A DNA stretch of 64,000 nucleotides from Pseudomonas brassicacearum. GTDB lineage: Bacteria > Pseudomonadota > Gammaproteobacteria > Pseudomonadales > Pseudomonadaceae. How positions within the stretch are numbered: position 1 is the first letter of the stretch; each line of letters starts with the position of its first letter. The notes beneath the pieces are model-generated. The model ran no database searches. It worked only from the letters and a program-made list of their open reading frames with translations, and was not told the origin of the DNA. The translations under genes and the position numbers were made by a program. Positions 52,598-61,784 of the stretch are shown here, piece by piece. The stretch lies in assembly GCF_003732265.1 (NCBI RefSeq), contig NZ_MOBK01000006.1:186001-250000 (forward strand), given 5' to 3'.

Positions 52598-52772
52598 ATT
52601 GAACGGTGTTGACGGCTCGATTTTTCCAATAACAAAAGTGTCCACGTTTTATGGAATGTGGACACTTGGACTTTCTAGCTTGATGAAGAGTCAAGACATT
52701 TAGGAAAATGGAGTCGAGGTCGAGTTCGACATACCGTCTACTAGCTGAAAGCACTTCACGTTTGCACATGTA
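52598..52772. other. Low-GC stretch with a perfect inverted repeat
   Basis: No gene seen. AAGTGTCCAC (52636-52645) and GTGGACACTT (52658-52667) form a perfect 10-bp inverted repeat around a 12-nt AT-rich centre. The base content differs from both neighbours. It could be a mobile-element end or a regulator site; its origin is not recognised. Confidence 0.4.
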
Positions 52773-52811
52773 AAAAAGCCCCCGCAACCAAACAGCTGCG
52801 GGGGCTTTTTC
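52773..52811 (-). terminator. Terminator of the mprF-virJ operon
   Basis: AAAAAGCCCCCGCA / TGCGGGGGCTTTTT with a ~10-nt centre, 16 bp beyond the virJ stop on the minus strand. It can function on both strands. Confidence 0.9.
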
Positions 52812-52826
52812 GTGGCGACGCTCAGA

Positions 52827-54125
52827 TCACTCCTGCGCCGTCGCGTCTTCCTTGGCCTGTCGCTTGACGATGATGTCCACTATTCGCTGGGCCAGCGCCG
52901 GGTAGTTCTCGTCGAAGTGGTGGCCGCCAGGCAGTTTCATCGCCTCACCCACGGCGGTCTTGTCGGTGCAGCCGCTTTCGTCGACTTCTTCTTCACCGTA
53001 GATGCACACCACTTTTTCCGGTGGCAGCTTGGCCATTTCCGGGCCGGTGGCGGCTTCTTTGCCGGCGTTGCCGAGCCAGCCTTCGACTTCGATTTCGAAG
53101 CTGCCGGTGCGGGCGAAGGCCAGGAGGATGATGGCGTCGATGCGTTGCTGTTCCGATTCGGCCAGGCGGTTGTAGATCGCCGGCAGTACGTCAGCGCCGA
53201 ACGAGTAACCGGTCAGGATGAAGCGCTTGGTGCCCCATTTCTGCCGGTAGTGCTGCATCAGTTCGGCGAGGTCCAGGGCGCTTTGCTCCGGGCTCTTGTG
53301 CTGCCAGTAGTAGCGCAGGGTGTCGATGCCGACCACCGGGTAACCGATCTTGGCCATCTCGCCCGCTACGTCACGGTCAAGGTCACGCCAGCCGCCGTCG
53401 CCGGAAAGGAACAGGGTGACGGTGTCCTTGGCCTGGCCGGCCGGTACTTCAACAACAGGGATCTGCAGGCCACCGGCGGCTTTGTCGCCACCGACGAGGA
53501 TCTTGCGCAGTTCGTTGTTCAGCACTTGCGGCAGGTTGATGTCGTAGTCGCTGATGCTGGTTTCGGCGTTGGGTTGATCGCGCACGAAGCCGGCGCTGGT
53601 GTCGTCCGGGTTGTCGTTCCACGCCACCAGCCAGTGGCCGTGGGAGGCGCTTTTCGGCAGCAGGTGAGTGCAGCCCGGTTTTTCCAGGGCCAGGTCGACG
53701 GAAACGGCCTGGGCCTTGTCGCTCTTCTGTTCGGACAACCAGCGCCACGCCAGCACGGCGCCAGGGCCGATGCCGCTGACCAGGGTCGCCGGGCCTTTGA
53801 GTTCTCTCAGGCCCGATTGCAGGGCGCGGCTTTGCAGCAGGCAATCTTTGGGCAGGATCACCTGGACAATCTGCGCCGAACTGGAGCGGCTCAGGGTCAT
53901 CAGCTGCTGGTCGCTGAGCTTCTGCTCTTCATTGACCGCCACCAGTACCTGGGCTTTCGGCGTAGTGCCGGGAATCACACGGGTCATCGCCGCGCCATCG
54001 GCCGGCGTCAGCAGTTCGAGCGTCGGAGCCGGTGCCGGGCGTTTCAGGTACCAGTAACCGCCACCGAGAATCAGGGCCAGCACTACCAGTGTGGCCAGTA
54101 CGTACCGCAAGGAGCGTTGAATCAT
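52827..54125 (-). CDS. virJ: VirJ/AcvB-family serine hydrolase
   Basis: 432-residue protein with an N-terminal membrane anchor (about residues 8-26, YVLATLVVLALILGGGYWYL), placing it in the periplasm. The C-terminal alpha/beta-hydrolase-type VirJ domain has TVTLFLSGDGGWRDLD and the nucleophile motif GYSFGADV, with H in GGHHFDENY. The gene shares its start with the stop of mprF. In P. aeruginosa the homologue beside the alanyl-phosphatidylglycerol synthase (PA0919) removes the amino acid from that lipid; the same pairing suggests the same job here. Confidence 0.88.
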   Translation of the reverse strand: MIQRSLRYVLATLVVLALILGGGYWYLKRPAPAPTLELLTPADGAAMTRVIPGTTPKAQVLVAVNEEQKLSDQQLMTLSRSSSAQIVQVILPKDCLLQSRALQSGLRELKGPATLVSGIGPGAVLAWRWLSEQKSDKAQAVSVDLALEKPGCTHLLPKSASHGHWLVAWNDNPDDTSAGFVRDQPNAETSISDYDINLPQVLNNELRKILVGGDKAAGGLQIPVVEVPAGQAKDTVTLFLSGDGGWRDLDRDVAGEMAKIGYPVVGIDTLRYYWQHKSPEQSALDLAELMQHYRQKWGTKRFILTGYSFGADVLPAIYNRLAESEQQRIDAIILLAFARTGSFEIEVEGWLGNAGKEAATGPEMAKLPPEKVVCIYGEEEVDESGCTDKTAVGEAMKLPGGHHFDENYPALAQRIVDIIVKRQAKEDATAQE

Positions 54126-56770
54126 CAGCGTTTCACCAATCCAGTCAAGCCGCCCGCAATCAGGGCAGCAGTATCGGCCAGGGCTACCAGCGGATCGAGT
54201 CCGGCGGGCACGGCCATATAACGGGGTTCCCAGTCAGGCTGGAACTTGTCTTTGAAGCGGCGCAAGCCTTGGAAGTTGTAGAGCTGCTCACCACGGCGGA
54301 AAACCATCGAGCCCAGGCGCTGGGTCAGCGGTGCACCACGACGGGGTTGCAACCCCGACAGCGGCACCATGCCCAGGCTGAAACGCGCGTATCCATGATT
54401 TTTATAATGTTGAATCAGGCCGACCATCATGAACTCCATGGTCAGTTTGGGCGCGTCCGGGTGCGCACGCATCAGGTCGAGGCTGGCCAGGTCATGGCCA
54501 TAAGTCTCGAGCAAGTTGGCGAACGCGACCGGGCGATCTTCGAAACGGATCACGGCAATGCGGAAGTGCTTGAGGTAATCATCGCTGAAACGCCCCAGCG
54601 AGAAGCCTTTCTCGCGCACGTTCTTGCCGGTCAGCCAGGCATCGGAAATCACCTTGAGCTCATCCATCGGCGCGTGGCCCGGCTCAAAGATCTCCAGCGA
54701 CAAGCCATCGCGGGTGCCGCGGTTCCAGGTGTAGCGCAGGTCTTTCATCTCTTTGCCCTTGGCTTCGAGATCAAAGCGATGCAGATCGACCCGGGCTTCT
54801 TCGCCGAGCTTGATCGCGGTCAGGCCGATGTCCATGTAGTACGGCAGGTTCTCGGCACGCACCTGATAGAACACGGGGCGGGCGTGGTGGACGTCGCAGA
54901 GGTCGCGGAACTGCCAGATCATTTCCGCCCGTTGCTGGGTGGGGCCGATCGGGTCGTACAGCGCCACCAGGCTGCGCCCACGGCGGGCGTACATCAGAAA
55001 CGCCTCGTCGTTAGGGTGGAACAGCAGCGCCTTGTCACCGGTCAGGGCGAGGCCGCCATCCGGTTGAGAGGAACTCATGAGAATCTTTACCGCGCGGTCC
55101 AGTTCATCGGGCGTTGGCAAGTGAATGACCGGGCGGGCGGTGCGCAGCAGCCACGTCAGGGACACCACGACCAGCAGCACGGCGGCGCCCAGCAGCGAGC
55201 GCAAGCCACGCGGGGCATCGGCATCGAGGGTGAACTGCCACCAGAGTTGATGGCTGTACGGAACGTCCTGATACGCAAACAGCAGCAGCCAGATCGAGGC
55301 ACCCAGCACGCACAGGCTGGACACCAGATACAGCGGCGAGAACGGCAGTTCGGTGAGGCGGCTCGGGCGATAGAACGAGCGACGGAAAACCCCCAGCAAG
55401 CTGGCGATGAGGGTCATCAGGCAGGCTTCTTCCCAGTCAAAACCCTTGAGCAGGGAGAGCAGGGCGCCGACCAGCAGCAAAATGGTGGTCAGCATCCAGG
55501 CCGCAGACAGGCGCCGACGCAAGCCCTGCGCGAGCAACAGGCACAGCACGCCAATCAAGCTGGCGCCAAAGTGCGAGGCATCCACCAAGCGATGCGGGAT
55601 GAGGAAACCGATGTGTTCCAGCCGGGTGTCAATTTCCGGGGTCACGCCGGAAAACAGCAGCACCACGCCGGACAGGAACACCAGCACCGCGAGAATCGGT
55701 GCGGCGAGACCGGACGCTGCGCGCAGGGACTGGCGCGACTGAAACAGGCGCTGGCCTTCATTAATCAGCAGGAAGATGCAGGCGACCAGCAGGGGCAGCA
55801 CTACATAAATCAGTCGATACAGCAGCAGGGCGGCGGCCAGTGGCGCCGCGCCGAGAGAATCGGCAAAGGCCGCCAGCAGGATCGCTTCGAACACGCCCAC
55901 CCCGCCCGGCACGTGGCTGAGCACGCCAGCGGCCAGTGCCAGCAAGTACACCAACAGGAAGGCGCCGAAGGGTGGCGCTTCTGGCAGCAACAGATAGAGC
56001 ACGGTCGCGGCGGCTGCCACGTCCAGGGCGGTGATGATCAGTTGCAGGAAGGTCAGGCGGCGACCGGGCAGGCGCAGGGTGCGGCGGCCGACTTTGACCA
56101 GCAGGTTGTCTGGTGACGGCTGTTCCGGCAGACGACGGCGGTAGATGCCGATGGCCAGCACACTAAAGAGCAGCAGGACCGCAGCGGCAATCGCGCCGAG
56201 CAATGTCTCGGACAGACCCAGGGCGGTGGAGGCGGCCGGCAGGTCACTGAGGGTCGCCAGCGCGGCCAGCGGTGGCAGGGCGCAACCGAGCGAGAGGCTG
56301 GCAAACAACGTCATGTGAGCGACTTCTGAAGCCCCCAGACCATGACGTGCATATAAACGGTAGCGAACCGAGCCCCCCGAGAGCATCGAAAGGCCAATGG
56401 CGTTGCCGATGGCAAAGGCAGTGAAACCGCCGAGTGCGAGGATACGCGGCGCCAGCGTCACCCCCGCATAGCGGCTGGCCGACCATTCGTAGCCGAGCAA
56501 AATGATGAAACCGACGATAGTCGCACCCAGTGCGCCCAGCAGTGCCGGTTTCGGGACTTCCAGAATCGAGTCATGCAAAGCGTACAGGTCGAGTTCGCTC
56601 AACAAATGACGACAGGCAATCAGCGCGATCGCGAACAACAGCAGCGTGACCGCCAGGCCAATGGGCTGACGGTATTTGCTGATCAGATCGAGCAGGTGCA
56701 AACGCCCGGCCTTGATCGGTTGTGTCGCTGTGACGGTGTCTTGTGGATCAGACGAGTTGGCGCGCATCAA
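54125..56770 (-). CDS. mprF: Phosphatidylglycerol lysyl/alanyltransferase MprF
   Basis: 881-residue integral membrane protein. About a dozen hydrophobic segments occupy residues 35-550 (the flippase-like part, with SGGSVRYRLYARHGL and SHVPGGVGVFEAILL). The C-terminal cytosolic DUF2156/GNAT-like domain (residues about 560-860, with GDKALLFHPNDEAFLMY and MEFMMVGLIQHYKNHGYARFSLGMVPLSG) transfers an amino acid from tRNA to phosphatidylglycerol. This lowers surface charge and raises resistance to cationic peptides. Whether lysine or alanine is used cannot be read here; in P. aeruginosa it is alanine. virJ follows with start/stop overlap. Confidence 0.93.
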   Translation of the reverse strand: MMRANSSDPQDTVTATQPIKAGRLHLLDLISKYRQPIGLAVTLLLFAIALIACRHLLSELDLYALHDSILEVPKPALLGALGATIVGFIILLGYEWSASRYAGVTLAPRILALGGFTAFAIGNAIGLSMLSGGSVRYRLYARHGLGASEVAHMTLFASLSLGCALPPLAALATLSDLPAASTALGLSETLLGAIAAAVLLLFSVLAIGIYRRRLPEQPSPDNLLVKVGRRTLRLPGRRLTFLQLIITALDVAAAATVLYLLLPEAPPFGAFLLVYLLALAAGVLSHVPGGVGVFEAILLAAFADSLGAAPLAAALLLYRLIYVVLPLLVACIFLLINEGQRLFQSRQSLRAASGLAAPILAVLVFLSGVVLLFSGVTPEIDTRLEHIGFLIPHRLVDASHFGASLIGVLCLLLAQGLRRRLSAAWMLTTILLLVGALLSLLKGFDWEEACLMTLIASLLGVFRRSFYRPSRLTELPFSPLYLVSSLCVLGASIWLLLFAYQDVPYSHQLWWQFTLDADAPRGLRSLLGAAVLLVVVSLTWLLRTARPVIHLPTPDELDRAVKILMSSSQPDGGLALTGDKALLFHPNDEAFLMYARRGRSLVALYDPIGPTQQRAEMIWQFRDLCDVHHARPVFYQVRAENLPYYMDIGLTAIKLGEEARVDLHRFDLEAKGKEMKDLRYTWNRGTRDGLSLEIFEPGHAPMDELKVISDAWLTGKNVREKGFSLGRFSDDYLKHFRIAVIRFEDRPVAFANLLETYGHDLASLDLMRAHPDAPKLTMEFMMVGLIQHYKNHGYARFSLGMVPLSGLQPRRGAPLTQRLGSMVFRRGEQLYNFQGLRRFKDKFQPDWEPRYMAVPAGLDPLVALADTAALIAGGLTGLVKR

Positions 56771-57007
56771 TCACCTCTTGGATTGTGCGCGACAGGATGG
56801 AGGTATCGAGCCAAGTTACCAATCCCTGTAGAAAAAAATAATCACGAATATTAACGCCTCTCACCGGTTTGCGGCGATGGCCTGTCATGAGTCGTAGAGG
56901 GTGCTGCCTGAGTTGCAGAATAGTCTGAACTCAACAGTCTGATGATCCCTGACGCTTCACGACACTGTGACAGATCATTGTTGCGAAAGGACTTTTTCTG
57001 CAGATAC

Positions 57008-57040
57008 AAAAAAGGCCACTCTTTCGAGTAGCCTTTTTTG
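57008..57040 (-). terminator. Terminator of the first initiator tRNA
   Basis: On the minus strand, AAAAAAGGC-ACTC-GAAA-GAGT-GCCTTTTTT forms a stem with a GAAA loop and a T-run, a few bases after the tRNA 3' CCA. An almost identical hairpin follows the second tRNA at 57337-57369. Confidence 0.9.
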
Positions 57041-57045
57041 ATGTT

Positions 57046-57142
<97 letters not shown>

Positions 57143-57155
57143 TCTGTGTGGCGGC

Positions 57156-57183
57156 ATTCTACAGGCGAACGGCGGGGTGTCAA
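57156..57183 (-). promoter_or_regulatory. Promoter of the first initiator tRNA
   Basis: On the minus strand: TTGACA (57183-57178), 16-bp spacer, TAGAAT (57161-57156), 14 bp before the tRNA 5' end. A near-copy serves the second tRNA. Confidence 0.8.
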
Positions 57184-57336
57184 CCGTTAATCCCGATATA
57201 GGTCAAATAAGCGTAAATGAGCGGCGAACGGTTGCAGGGGAGACCTAAGTTTCGGAATCAGAACGATTTCTCATTTCTGGTCGTCATCGTCCTTAAGTGC
57301 AACTTTTATGTTCGCACCTGCAAAACAGGCGCGCAC

Positions 57337-57369
57337 AAAAAAGGCCACTCTTTCGAGTAGCCTTTTTCG
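57337..57369 (-). terminator. Terminator of the second initiator tRNA
   Basis: Same GAAA-loop hairpin as at 57008-57040, following the second tRNA on the minus strand. The copies are nearly identical, which shows that the tRNA and its terminator were duplicated together. Confidence 0.88.
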
Positions 57370-57374
57370 ATGTT

Positions 57375-57476
<102 letters not shown>

Positions 57477-57489
57477 TCTGTGTGTCGGC

Positions 57490-57517
57490 ATTCTACAGAG
57501 GATCGTCGGGGTGTCAA
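57490..57517 (-). promoter_or_regulatory. Promoter of the second initiator tRNA
   Basis: On the minus strand: TTGACA (57517-57512), 16-bp spacer, TAGAAT (57495-57490), 13 bp before the tRNA 5' end at 57476. Confidence 0.8.
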
Positions 57518-57692
57518 CCGCCAATTATGGAAAAACCTGTTCCTGTTCAACCGCTTAGGTTGAAAGCAGAGCCTGGATAATGGCTGAAAGGCACGCCCGG
57601 CAAGGCTTGCAGCTCTATTGGCTGCTCCCGGTCGATTGATAAAATAAATGTACGACGTGCTTTCCTACGTGCGAAAAAGAACATTCAGACTA

Positions 57693-57708
57693 CTGGTGCT
57701 ATATACAG
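57693..57708 (+). promoter_or_regulatory. LexA box upstream of dinB
   Basis: CTGGTGCTATATACAG fits CTG-N10-CAG with an AT-rich right half, 68 bp before the dinB ATG. It is closely similar to the box before recA. Confidence 0.88.
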
Positions 57709-57776
57709 GTGTCAGTGAGATACTGCTTATCCGACACGCCAACGCGCCCTTTCTTCGTCATGAACCGCGCTTTTAT

Positions 57777-58838
57777 ATGACTCAGCGAAAAATCATCCAC
57801 GTCGATTGTGACTGCTTTTACGCCGCCATCGAGATGCGTGACGACCCGCGCCTGGCCGGTAAACCGTTGGCAGTGGGTGGTTCGGCGGATCGGCGGGGCG
57901 TGATTGCGACCTGTAACTATGAGGCGCGGGCCTATGGCGTGCGTTCAGCGATGTCTTCCGGGCATGCGTTGAAACTGTGCCCGGACCTGACCATCGTCAA
58001 GCCTCGCATGGATGCCTATAGAGAAGCGTCGAAGGAAATTCACACGATCTTTCGCGATTACACCGACATGATCGAACCGCTGTCTCTCGATGAGGCCTAC
58101 CTCGATGTGTCGGACAGCGCGCATTTCGGTGGCAGCGCGACGCGTATCGCCCAGGACATCCGTCGGCGGGTGTCCAATCAATTGCACATCACCGTGTCGG
58201 CCGGTGTAGCGCCGAACAAGTTTCTGGCCAAAATCGCCAGCGACTGGAAAAAGCCCAACGGGCTGTTCGTCATCACGCCGGATCAAGTGGAAGACTTTGT
58301 CAGCGGCTTGCCCGTCAGCAAGCTCCACGGCGTGGGTAAAGTCACGGCCGATAAGCTGGGCAGGCTTGGCATTGTCGATTGCTCGCATTTACGCGAGTGG
58401 GACAAGTTGGCGCTGGTGCGCGAATTCGGCAGCTTTGGTGAGCGACTCTGGAGCCTGGCCCGTGGGATAGATGATCGTCTGGTCCACAACGACAGTCGGC
58501 GGCAGTCGATCAGTGTTGAAAACACCTACGACGTAGACTTGCCGGACCTGGTGAGCTGCCTGGATAAATTGCCCGAATTGCTGGAAACCCTGGCGGGTCG
58601 CATGGCGCGAATCGATAACAGCTATCGGCCGGGCAAGCCGTTCGTCAAAGTGAAATTCCATGACTTTACCCAGACCACCCTGGAGCAGGCCGGGGCAGGG
58701 CGGGATTTGGGGAGTTATCAGCTGTTGTTGACCCAAGCGTTCAATCGCGGCGGGAAACCGGTGCGGTTGTTGGGGGTTGGGGTCAGGCTGGAGGATTTGC
58801 GGGGCGGGTTTGAGCAGATGGAGTTGTTTGAGCGGTAG
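57777..58838 (+). CDS. dinB: DNA polymerase IV
   Basis: 353-residue Y-family translesion polymerase. Catalytic acids are D10 in HVDCDCFYAAIEMRDDP and the pair in PLSLDEAYLDVSD. The NYEARAYGVRSAMSS steric-gate region and GVAPNKFLAKIASDWKKP are clear. A little-finger domain follows, and the C-terminal FEQMELF is a clamp-binding-like motif. ATG 57777 begins MTQRKIIHVD; the frame runs upstream to 57648 over the LexA box, so the later start is right. SOS control is indicated by the box at 57693. Confidence 0.96.
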   Translation: MTQRKIIHVDCDCFYAAIEMRDDPRLAGKPLAVGGSADRRGVIATCNYEARAYGVRSAMSSGHALKLCPDLTIVKPRMDAYREASKEIHTIFRDYTDMIEPLSLDEAYLDVSDSAHFGGSATRIAQDIRRRVSNQLHITVSAGVAPNKFLAKIASDWKKPNGLFVITPDQVEDFVSGLPVSKLHGVGKVTADKLGRLGIVDCSHLREWDKLALVREFGSFGERLWSLARGIDDRLVHNDSRRQSISVENTYDVDLPDLVSCLDKLPELLETLAGRMARIDNSYRPGKPFVKVKFHDFTQTTLEQAGAGRDLGSYQLLLTQAFNRGGKPVRLLGVGVRLEDLRGGFEQMELFER

Positions 58839-58871
58839 TGGCAGGTTTTGATGTCTCGGTGAATGTCAGAC

Positions 58872-58952
58872 CGCCTTCGCGAGCAAGCCCGCTCCCACAT
58901 TTGACCTTCGTCATAAGGAGATCAAGTGTGGGAGCGGGCTTGCTCGCGAAGC
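58872..58952. repeat. REP pair between dinB and the lipoprotein gene
   Basis: Complement-type REP first (CGCGAGCAAGCCCGCTCCCAC), forward type second, in the same outward order as at 20533. It lies between convergent genes. Confidence 0.9.
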
Positions 58953-58967
58953 TTTTAGCTTTTGCTT

Positions 58968-59921
58968 TTAGTTCGGTCCGGGATCAGCTACCAAACGCCC
59001 GGCATCCTTGGTCAACGACTTGAGGAATTCGGTCTGCAACTCAGGATCATTGCGCGTCAGTTCGATCAGGCTTTGTTCCAGTTCGCTGGCTTCTTCTTCC
59101 AGACCCAGATCCGACAGACGCTTGACCCGGTGTACCCACTGGCTCACTTCGTCGTCTTCAAGGTCGTCATAAATCAGCCCGTGGGCTTCGAGCAGCTTGC
59201 CACGCAAAGAGCTGCTGACCGCCAGGGACGAGTCGGTATGTACATCGTCCTGCACATCTTCGACGCTGATCAGCAGGCGACTCAGATGATTGATGTCATG
59301 TTCGGCGAACGGGCTGTCCAGCAGGTTGATGCGCAAAACACCATTTTTGTCGGTGCTCAGCTCGAACGTTTCCTTGCCGGCCTTGACCACCACCGGACGC
59401 TCGCTCCAGGGCAGGCTCGAGTATTCGGTGCGTTTGTCGCGCTGAACCTCGTCGATACCGGCCAGGTTTTGCTGCGCACGACCGTGGGACTGCACGTTCA
59501 TGAACGGGTTAAGCCCGGCGAAACCGTAGCTCAGCCAATCCTTGGTCACGCTGTCCGGCAGATTGCCGAGGGCAAACACGTTGACCACGTTCGCACCGAC
59601 ACCGGCCACGACGGCCACAGCACCCAGCGGGATCTCATAGACCTCCCGCCAGGGTTGGTAAGGCGTGTAGCGATCGTAGTGGCGCGTGACTTCGAATTCG
59701 GTGACTTCGAAGGTCTTCTGCTCGTGGATTTTCACCCGACGTTGCGGCAGATCAAGCACCTTGGGCTCGCCGACATCGATCTGCAGGCTGTGATCGAGCA
59801 ATTTGCGCTCGACACGTTCCTCGTGCTCGCTGCGTTGCGACATGTGATTGGCGCAGCCGCTGACCAGCAGGGTGCCGCACAGGGCGGCACCACCGAGGCC
59901 TAAGGTGTTTCGCTTGAACAT
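58968..59921 (-). CDS. Outer-membrane-type lipoprotein of unknown function
   Basis: 317 residues with a type-II signal peptide and lipobox LVSGC (Cys at about residue 23). The mature part is hydrophilic, with one hydrophobic stretch near residues 95-118 (IPLGAVAVVAGVGANVVNVFALG) and a Glu-rich helical C-terminus (LSDLGLEEEASELEQSLIEL). No known catalytic motif is seen. It is 17 bp downstream of proS on the same strand, so it may share its transcript. Function unknown. Confidence 0.8.
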   Translation of the reverse strand: MFKRNTLGLGGAALCGTLLVSGCANHMSQRSEHEERVERKLLDHSLQIDVGEPKVLDLPQRRVKIHEQKTFEVTEFEVTRHYDRYTPYQPWREVYEIPLGAVAVVAGVGANVVNVFALGNLPDSVTKDWLSYGFAGLNPFMNVQSHGRAQQNLAGIDEVQRDKRTEYSSLPWSERPVVVKAGKETFELSTDKNGVLRINLLDSPFAEHDINHLSRLLISVEDVQDDVHTDSSLAVSSSLRGKLLEAHGLIYDDLEDDEVSQWVHRVKRLSDLGLEEEASELEQSLIELTRNDPELQTEFLKSLTKDAGRLVADPGPN

Positions 59922-59938
59922 GACTTCTCTATCTGGTG

Positions 59939-61654
59939 TCAGCGGCGGATACGAGCCTGGAGGAAAGACAGCACGTCAGCGACCGGCAGCGCTTGCGCTT
60001 CAGGTTCGGTGCGGCTCTTGTATTCCAGATTGCCTTCGGCAAGGCCACGGTCACTGACCACGATCCGGTGAGGAATGCCGATCAGCTCCATGTCCGCGAA
60101 CTTGATGCCCGGGCTGGTTTTCTTGTCGCGGTCGTCCAGCAGGACTTCGAAGCCGGCAGCCGTCAGTTCCGCGTAGAGCTTGTCAGTGGCTTCGCGAACC
60201 TGTTCGGTTTCGTAGCGCAATGGCACCAGGGCAACCTGGAACGGCGCAAGCGTGTCACTCCAGATGATGCCGTTGGCGTCGTTGTTCTGCTCGATGGCCG
60301 CCGCGACCACGCGGGAAACGCCGATGCCGTAGCAACCCATTTCCAGGGTGACCGGCTTGCCGTTCTCGCCCAGCACTTCGCACTTCATCGCCTTGCTGTA
60401 CTTGTTGCCCAGCTGGAAGATGTGCCCGACTTCGATGCCGCGCTTGATTTCCAGAGTGCCCTTGCCATCCGGGCTTGGGTCGCCAGCGACCACGTTGCGC
60501 AGGTCGGCAACGGTCGGAACCGGCAGATCACGCTCCCAGTTGACGCCGAAGTAGTGCTTGTCGTCGATGTTGGCACCGATGCCGAAGTCGCTCATCAGCT
60601 CGACGGAACGGTCGATGATGATTGGCAGTGGCAGGTTCAGCGGGCCGAGAGAACCGGCGCCGGCGCCAATGGCGTCGCGCAATTCGCTTTCGGACGCCAT
60701 CACCAGCGGGCTGGCAACGCCAGGCTGGTTGGCGGCCTTGATTTCGTTCAGCTCGTGGTCGCCACGGATGATCAGGGCAATCAGCTTGCCTTTCTCTTCT
60801 GCGTGAACCACCAGGGTCTTGATGGTCTTTTCAATCGGCAGATTGAATTTTTCCACCAGCGCGGCGATGGTCTTGGTGTCAGGCGTATCGACCAGACGCA
60901 ATTCTTCGGCCGGAGCTGGGCGCGATGTTTCGCGCGGCACGGCTTCGGCCTTCTCGATGTTCGCCGCGTAGTCGGAACCGTTGCTGAAGACGATGTCGTC
61001 TTCGCCGGATTCAGCCAGTACGTGGAACTCGTGGGAACCGGCACCGCCGATGGAGCCGTTGTCGGCTTCTACAGGGCGGAACTTCAGGCCCAGACGGGTG
61101 AACACGTTGCAGTACGCCTGGTGCATGCGGTCGTAAGTGACTTGCAGCGAAGGCTGGTCAGCGTGGAAAGAGTAGGCGTCCTTCATGATGAATTCGCGGC
61201 CGCGCATCAAGCCGAAGCGTGGGCGGATTTCATCACGGAATTTGGTCTGGATCTGGTACAGGTTGATGGGCAGCTGTTTGTAGCTGCTCAACTCGTTGCG
61301 CATCAGATCGGTGATGACTTCTTCGTGGGTCGGGCCGGCGCAGAAATCGCGACCATGACGATCCTTGAAGCGCAGCAATTCCGGGCCGTATTCTTCCCAG
61401 CGACCGGATTCCTGCCACAGCTCAGCCGGTTGTGTGCTCGGCATCAACACTTCGAGAGAACCCGCGGCGTTCATTTCTTCACGAACGACGGCTTCGACCT
61501 TGCGCATGACTCGCAAGCCCATCGGCAGCCAGGTGTAGAGGCCCGAGGCGAGTTTGCGGATCATGCCGGCGCGCAGCATCAGCTGATGGCTGATCACGAC
61601 CGCGTCGGAAGGCGTTTCTTTCTGTGTGGCGAGCAAAAATTGACTGGTGCGCAT
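59939..61654 (-). CDS. proS: Prolyl-tRNA synthetase
   Basis: 571-residue class-II aminoacyl-tRNA synthetase of the bacterial type. Motif 1 is in [19 protein letters not shown]; motif 2 includes [23 protein letters not shown]; the INS editing domain (trans-editing of Ala-tRNA-Pro) spans about residues 230-385; motif 3 is [18 protein letters not shown]; the anticodon domain follows. ATG 61654 ([15 protein letters not shown]) is standard. The lipoprotein gene follows it. Confidence 0.97.
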   Translation of the reverse strand: MRTSQFLLATQKETPSDAVVISHQLMLRAGMIRKLASGLYTWLPMGLRVMRKVEAVVREEMNAAGSLEVLMPSTQPAELWQESGRWEEYGPELLRFKDRHGRDFCAGPTHEEVITDLMRNELSSYKQLPINLYQIQTKFRDEIRPRFGLMRGREFIMKDAYSFHADQPSLQVTYDRMHQAYCNVFTRLGLKFRPVEADNGSIGGAGSHEFHVLAESGEDDIVFSNGSDYAANIEKAEAVPRETSRPAPAEELRLVDTPDTKTIAALVEKFNLPIEKTIKTLVVHAEEKGKLIALIIRGDHELNEIKAANQPGVASPLVMASESELRDAIGAGAGSLGPLNLPLPIIIDRSVELMSDFGIGANIDDKHYFGVNWERDLPVPTVADLRNVVAGDPSPDGKGTLEIKRGIEVGHIFQLGNKYSKAMKCEVLGENGKPVTLEMGCYGIGVSRVVAAAIEQNNDANGIIWSDTLAPFQVALVPLRYETEQVREATDKLYAELTAAGFEVLLDDRDKKTSPGIKFADMELIGIPHRIVVSDRGLAEGNLEYKSRTEPEAQALPVADVLSFLQARIRR

Positions 61655-61784
61655 GGTTGGCCGTTGTCGGTTGCTGATGACGAGAAATGACGGAGCATTG
61701 TACGGGCGAGATCCGCTGGCGTACAGGCGTGCGGTCGGTGGTGTGGCGCGAGGGCGGGATTCTCACCGCCCTTTGCGATGCTTC

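Noticed and set aside
54032..56116. 694-codon + strand frame opposite mprF
   Set aside because: Shadow frame; Gln/Arg/His-rich product without domain structure, while the minus strand encodes MprF.
59936..61690. 584-codon + strand frame opposite proS
   Set aside because: Shadow frame of proS, which is complete with all class-II motifs.
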